A stretch of DNA of 8,538 nt from Pseudomonadota bacterium (GTDB lineage Bacteria > Myxococcota_A > Polyangia > Polyangiales > Polyangiaceae). The position numbers were made by a program, and so were the translations under genes. Below the pieces are notes generated by a model. The model did no database searches and was not told the origin of the DNA. It worked only from the letters and a program-made list of their open reading frames with translations. Positions 5,727 to 8,538 of the stretch are shown piece after piece (positions within the stretch are counted from its first letter, which is position 1; each line of letters begins with the position of its first letter). The stretch spans positions 1-8,538 of the forward strand of contig JAEYOT010000596.1 in NCBI GenBank assembly GCA_023411445.1. Direction: 5' to 3'.

Positions 5727-7622
5727 ATGACGCGATCAAGCATCGTCGCCGTGGCGCTAGCCTGCCCTTTGGTTGGCTGTGCCGTCGGCACACCTACGCT
5801 CCGCCCTCTCGCAGTGAACGAGGTCCCGGCCGCGTCTCGAGCGGCGCTACTTTCGCCCAAGCTCGATCAGGCCGGCGTGAGAACGCTGCCGGCCGACGCC
5901 AGCCAGTGCGAGCTGCGCCTGTTTGCCGAGCAATTGCCTTCTGCAAAGTCCCAAGGCATCGCCGACCACGCGCTGGGGACCATGTTCGTCGAGCGGCTAC
6001 CCACCGGCAGCCAAGTCGTTCCCGGCGTTTGCATCAAGCGTAGTGGCCAAGCCCTGGAGCTACCGAGCACCATCCTCATTGCGCGAGACGCCGGTGGAGG
6101 GCCGGCGCTCAAGCGCTTCTGCCGGGATACGCAGCGACAATTCACGATCGTGCCCCCGATAGCCGCGCCGGGCTCCGAACAGGTACGGGTGAACGCATGC
6201 ACCTGGGACGGCACGTTTCATTCCACGCGCCCCTTCACGTTCACGCTGTTGACGGCAGCCGATGCCCGCGTCGCCGACTACGTCGAAGCGTTCCGCATCT
6301 ACCGCAATGGCGATCTCATGGCTGCGTGGAACTACGTCAGCGATCAGCCGGCGCCGCACAAGGTCGTCATCTCAGGCACCATGCTCACCACGGGCCCCCT
6401 CGCGGCGAGCCAGCCACCTCACTTGGCGGCGATGGACCTGCGCATCATCCCACGAGAGGTTGGCATCGCTCACGCGGTGGACATGGAAGCGCGGAGCGAT
6501 CGAGCACGCTTTCAGGCCAAGTTGACGACGGCGTTCTCGAGCGCCGGCCGCACCCTGCTCACGCCCGCTGAGCAACAAAGTTTCGACTGCTTGCGTGAGC
6601 AACTGATCGCGGCCAGCCACACCATCATGGCTGACGTCAGTGAGCAACCTGCCTTGCGGCCGTTACCAACCGGCTGCACTCCCTTGATCGCCGCAGGCGG
6701 AGGTGCGCCTCTTTCCGCCGCCTACCGCGACGCCAAGCATCAATCACCGCAGAAGCTCCGATCCCTACGCGATGGGGCAATGATGCAAATAGCTCAGCAC
6801 CGGGCCAACTTGACAGCGGCGATTCCTGCAAACGCCCAACCGCTCCTAACCACAATCTACGGTGGCTTGATGGCAACTGTTCCAGCTGCGGACCAAGCCG
6901 CTGTCAGCGCTTGTATTTCCCAGTTCGGCATGCCCGGCTCGGACATCAAGTGCTTCAACGAGCTGCGGAGCCGGCAAGGCATCGGCAACAAGCTCGACAC
7001 CCTGATTCAAACCGCGCAGGTCATTGATCAAAACATTACGGTTGCCCTGCAAACCGCGGACGAAGCCACGCTACTGGCCACTGCGATCTACGAGCGCGGC
7101 CGCGAGGCGCTGGAGAGCCCTCGCAAACAAGCTCAGATTTTCAATGCCTTCGCGCAGAGCCTCGCCACCCAGCCCGACGTCTTCGAGCCTCGACGCGACA
7201 ACCCGCCGCTCATCGCCTCGGAGCAAAGGCTCGAGATGCAGTACGCGGACTCTGTGCAGGGTTTCGTGCTGGCGCCGTGGCATGCAGTGCCGCTCCACGT
7301 GAACCGAGACTTCGGCACGGACTTCAGTGCTGCCACGGCCGTCCCGATGGTGGATGTGGCAGGCTTGCGCTTCCAATGGGCGCGCTCCCGCTTCGCCGAC
7401 TTTCGCATGGCCTTTGGCGTGGGCTACATCGAGACCACGGACGAGAACGACGACGACCAAGCTGCGGCGCTGCCTCACGTTTCGCTTGGCTTGGGCACGT
7501 TCAAGCTCGGCGGCGGCCTCGCCATCGGCAAAGACCTGGGTGACGCCGGTGATCGCCTCCGGCTCCTCGTAGGCGCGGACCTTTTCAAGCTCATCTCGGG
7601 GAGCAACGTGGAGGCATTCTAG
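5727..7622 (+). CDS. Large lipoprotein of unknown function with beta-rich C-terminus
   Basis: The protein has 631 residues. The ATG at 5727 lies 22 bp after the preceding stop, with GAGG at 5719-5722 only 4 bases upstream, a tight spacing. A lipobox LVGC ends at Cys18 after a short hydrophobic N-terminus, so the mature protein is probably lipid-anchored. Residues 25-240 are mixed alpha/beta with cysteines at 61, 102, 132 and 158. Residues 255-475 are mostly helical (cysteines at 288, 317, 396, 409) and could be an extended helical domain. From about 505 the chain becomes beta-like (GLRFQWA, FRMAFGVGYIE, HVSLGLGTFKLGGGLAIG, LRLLVGADLFKLI) and ends in Phe. An acidic loop (TTDENDDDQ, 570-578) separates two strands and could bind a cation. 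No family is recognised. It is the last gene of the co-directional set; no clear terminator follows. Confidence 0.82.
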   Translation: MTRSSIVAVALACPLVGCAVGTPTLRPLAVNEVPAASRAALLSPKLDQAGVRTLPADASQCELRLFAEQLPSAKSQGIADHALGTMFVERLPTGSQVVPGVCIKRSGQALELPSTILIARDAGGGPALKRFCRDTQRQFTIVPPIAAPGSEQVRVNACTWDGTFHSTRPFTFTLLTAADARVADYVEAFRIYRNGDLMAAWNYVSDQPAPHKVVISGTMLTTGPLAASQPPHLAAMDLRIIPREVGIAHAVDMEARSDRARFQAKLTTAFSSAGRTLLTPAEQQSFDCLREQLIAASHTIMADVSEQPALRPLPTGCTPLIAAGGGAPLSAAYRDAKHQSPQKLRSLRDGAMMQIAQHRANLTAAIPANAQPLLTTIYGGLMATVPAADQAAVSACISQFGMPGSDIKCFNELRSRQGIGNKLDTLIQTAQVIDQNITVALQTADEATLLATAIYERGREALESPRKQAQIFNAFAQSLATQPDVFEPRRDNPPLIASEQRLEMQYADSVQGFVLAPWHAVPLHVNRDFGTDFSAATAVPMVDVAGLRFQWARSRFADFRMAFGVGYIETTDENDDDQAAALPHVSLGLGTFKLGGGLAIGKDLGDAGDRLRLLVGADLFKLISGSNVEAF

Positions 7623-7889
7623 CTCGCTCGACGACCAGCTCGAATGTGTCGTCCCCCATGTGTCACTCTCTCCGCACGCGGACTTCGGGGTCGAATTTCC
7701 GCTGTGGCTCCTGAGCCGCCATTTGGTGGTCGAGCGTTCGCTACCAGCGATGGCCCGTCGCCGCGCCCGATGGAACGTTCTTTCTGAATGACGAGAACCC
7801 CGGCCCCCCCAGTCCCAGGGTAGTTGCCGCCTCTCCCGACGCGGTCGCGGGAGAGCATCCGATCCACTTGGGGGCGATCGGACAAGGTG
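7623..7889. other. Non-coding gap between the operon and the IS3-family orfA
   Basis: I find no convincing gene in these 267 bases. They hold a short direct repeat (ATGTGTC at 7644-7650 and 7658-7664), an 8-bp palindrome GAACGTTC at 7773-7780, and a strong hairpin at 7831-7855. The left end of the IS3-family element must lie here. Two starts fit the TG...CCCC pattern of IS3-family ends: TGTGTCGTCCCCC at 7645, close to the operon's last stop, and TGACGAGAACCCC at 7789, about 100 bp before orfA. The right end is outside the window, so neither can be confirmed. Confidence 0.6.
7831..7855. repeat. GC-rich inverted repeat (8-bp stem, 9-nt loop)
   Basis: CTCTCCCG at 7831-7838 pairs perfectly with CGGGAGAG at 7848-7855. 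It lies 34 bases before the orfA ATG and has no T-run after it, so a leader hairpin that limits translation of transposase from read-through RNA is more likely than an intrinsic terminator. The role is inferred. Confidence 0.6.
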
Positions 7890-8417
7890 ATGAAGTACTC
7901 GGCAGCGTTCAAGGCAAAGATGGTTCAGAAGATGCTGACAGGTCGCAGTGCGCACTCCCTGGCTGGAGAAGTTGGGGTGGCCCAGCCAACCCTCTCGAAG
8001 TGGCTGCGTGACGCGGGTAGTCTTCAGCCTGTGAAACGGCGCGTGCAAGACGAACCAGTAAAGACCGAAGGTAGGCGCCCCGACGACTGGAGCGCTGAAG
8101 AGAAGCTCGAAGCGGTGCTGGAAGCAAAGCGGCTTGCAGGCTCGGAGCTCGGCGACTTCCTGCGCCGACGGGGACTACACGAGGACCAACTTCGGCACTG
8201 GGAAGCGGCTGCGGTGGACTCGCTGAGAGGCCGCAAGGCACCGGCTAAGTCGGCGGAGTCGAAGCGGGTCAAAGAGCTGGAGCGTGAGCTGCGGCGCAAG
8301 GAAAAGGCGCTTGCGGAAGCGGCAGCGCTCTTGGTGCTCCGAAAAAAAGCGGAAGCTCTGTGGGGGGACGAGGACGCCTCCACGGAGTCGAAGACCGACG
8401 ACGAGTCCTCGAGCTGA
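7890..8417 (+). CDS. IS3-family transposase OrfA (HTH protein)
   Basis: The protein has 175 residues. It is the DNA-binding half of an IS3-type transposase and normally recognises the element's inverted repeats. The first helix-turn-helix spans about residues 5-42 (SLAGEVGVAQPTLSKWLRDA). A second lies at about 68-105 (EKLEAVLEAKRL to EDQLRHW). A charged heptad-like helix at about 125-158 should mediate multimerisation. The ATG at 7890 gives the usual MKYSAAFK-type beginning; GTG 7887 or TTG 7824 would only add non-family sequence. The ribosome site is weak (AAGG at 7884-7887 is very close), in keeping with low transposase expression. The tail after residue 153 is acidic and serine-rich, as for a frame read only when the ribosome fails to shift. 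Confidence 0.88.
   Translation: MKYSAAFKAKMVQKMLTGRSAHSLAGEVGVAQPTLSKWLRDAGSLQPVKRRVQDEPVKTEGRRPDDWSAEEKLEAVLEAKRLAGSELGDFLRRRGLHEDQLRHWEAAAVDSLRGRKAPAKSAESKRVKELERELRRKEKALAEAAALLVLRKKAEALWGDEDASTESKTDDESSS
8342..8348 (+). promoter_or_regulatory. Programmed -1 frameshift slippery heptamer
   Basis: A AAA AAA falls exactly in the zero frame of orfA (codons CGA AAA AAA GCG), the standard X XXY YYZ arrangement used by IS3 elements to make the OrfAB fusion. The -1 frame is open from here to the window end. A possible stimulatory stem (CGAGGAC 8369-8375 with GTCCTCG 8405-8411) lies about 20 nt downstream, further than usual. Confidence 0.82.
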
Positions 8418-8538
8418 TTGAAGAAGCGGTTGGCGCGGGCGCACGCCAGAGCGCCGCGTGCGACGAGCTTGGCCTTGACGAGCGGACGGTGCAGCGGTGG
8501 CGCGGAACGCACGAGGATGGCCGCTCTGGACCCAAGAC
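8342..8538 (+). CDS. IS3-family transposase OrfB, N-terminal fragment in -1 frame
   Basis: This frame is reached by slippage from orfA and continues past the window end. It reads through a low-complexity Gly/Arg stretch into RRRVLELIEEAVGAGAR and then a helix-turn-helix, CDELGLDERTVQRWR, followed by GRSGPK. This is the typical beginning of OrfB before the DDE integrase core, which is not included here. No stop codon occurs in these 65 codons. The frame start is set at the slippery site rather than at a proper start codon; GTG at 8360 is the first possible independent start. Confidence 0.8.

Larger units (their letters stand above)
7890..8538 (+). mobile_element. IS3-family insertion sequence, 5' part only
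   Basis: The gene layout is diagnostic: orfA with helix-turn-helix domains and a leucine-zipper-like tail, an A7 slippery site, and orfB in the -1 frame. The element runs off the window. The left edge given is the orfA start; the true inverted repeat lies upstream within 7623-7889 and the right end is not visible. Confidence 0.85.

Noticed and set aside
7676..7705. tRNA T-arm-like string (ggggtcgaatttccg)
   Set aside because: No acceptor, D or anticodon arms can be found around it.
7831..7855. Hairpin as intrinsic terminator of the operon
   Set aside because: No T-run follows and it lies 209 bp beyond the last stop, so it was annotated as an inverted repeat only.
7071..8048. 325-codon open frame on the minus strand
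   Set aside because: It spans the end of the lipoprotein gene, the spacer and orfA on the opposite strand. Its composition is shadow-like and no domain is visible.
1..8538. CRISPR array, rRNA or tRNA genes, origin
   Set aside because: No regularly spaced repeats, rRNA-like stretches, tRNA cloverleaf or DnaA-box clusters were seen on reading.

Overview
This GC-rich window most likely comes from a myxobacterium-like (Myxococcota/Polyangiales-type) chromosome. The clues are a tightly packed operon of exported, poorly characterised proteins with GTG starts, and an IS-rich accessory setting. This taxonomic guess rests on general character only; no marker gene is present.

Layout. All supported genes lie on the + strand. 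(1) 3-521 is the 3' part of a gene for a beta-rich, probably outer-membrane protein. (2) 518-3877 was once a single gene. It encodes a secreted protein with a zinc phospholipase C / S1-P1 nuclease-type metal-site N-terminus and a beta-rich C-terminus. A 1561-bp ISKra4-like insertion sequence (1364-2924) now splits it. The IS has about 20-bp imperfect terminal inverted repeats and an 8-bp target duplication (CCCTTATC, 1356-1363 and 2925-2932). Removing the IS and one duplication copy restores one 596-codon reading frame. (3) 3867-4901 encodes a cysteine-rich probable lipoprotein with 30 Cys. (4) 4898-5704 encodes an exported, multi-membrane-segment protein that looks like a PAP2 (phosphatidic acid phosphatase) relative with most catalytic residues lost. 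(5) 5727-7622 encodes a 631-residue lipoprotein with a beta-rich C-terminus. (6) 7623-7889 is non-coding with a GC-rich hairpin. (7) 7890-8538 is the start of an IS3-family element: orfA, a perfect A AAA AAA slippery heptamer, and the first part of orfB in the -1 frame. The window ends inside orfB.

How the genes may work together. Genes 1 to 5 are joined by 4-bp GTGA overlaps, an 11-bp overlap and a 22-bp gap. Every complete one starts with an export or lipoprotein signal. This looks like one transcription unit for an envelope-located assembly: two barrel-like proteins, two lipoproteins and a membrane protein. A metal-hydrolase fold and a degenerate lipid-phosphatase fold sit side by side, so a lipid- or envelope-related role is possible, but this is inference. 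I recognise no named pathway. The ISKra4-like insertion has probably inactivated the second gene and may be polar on the rest, so the locus may be decaying in this strain.
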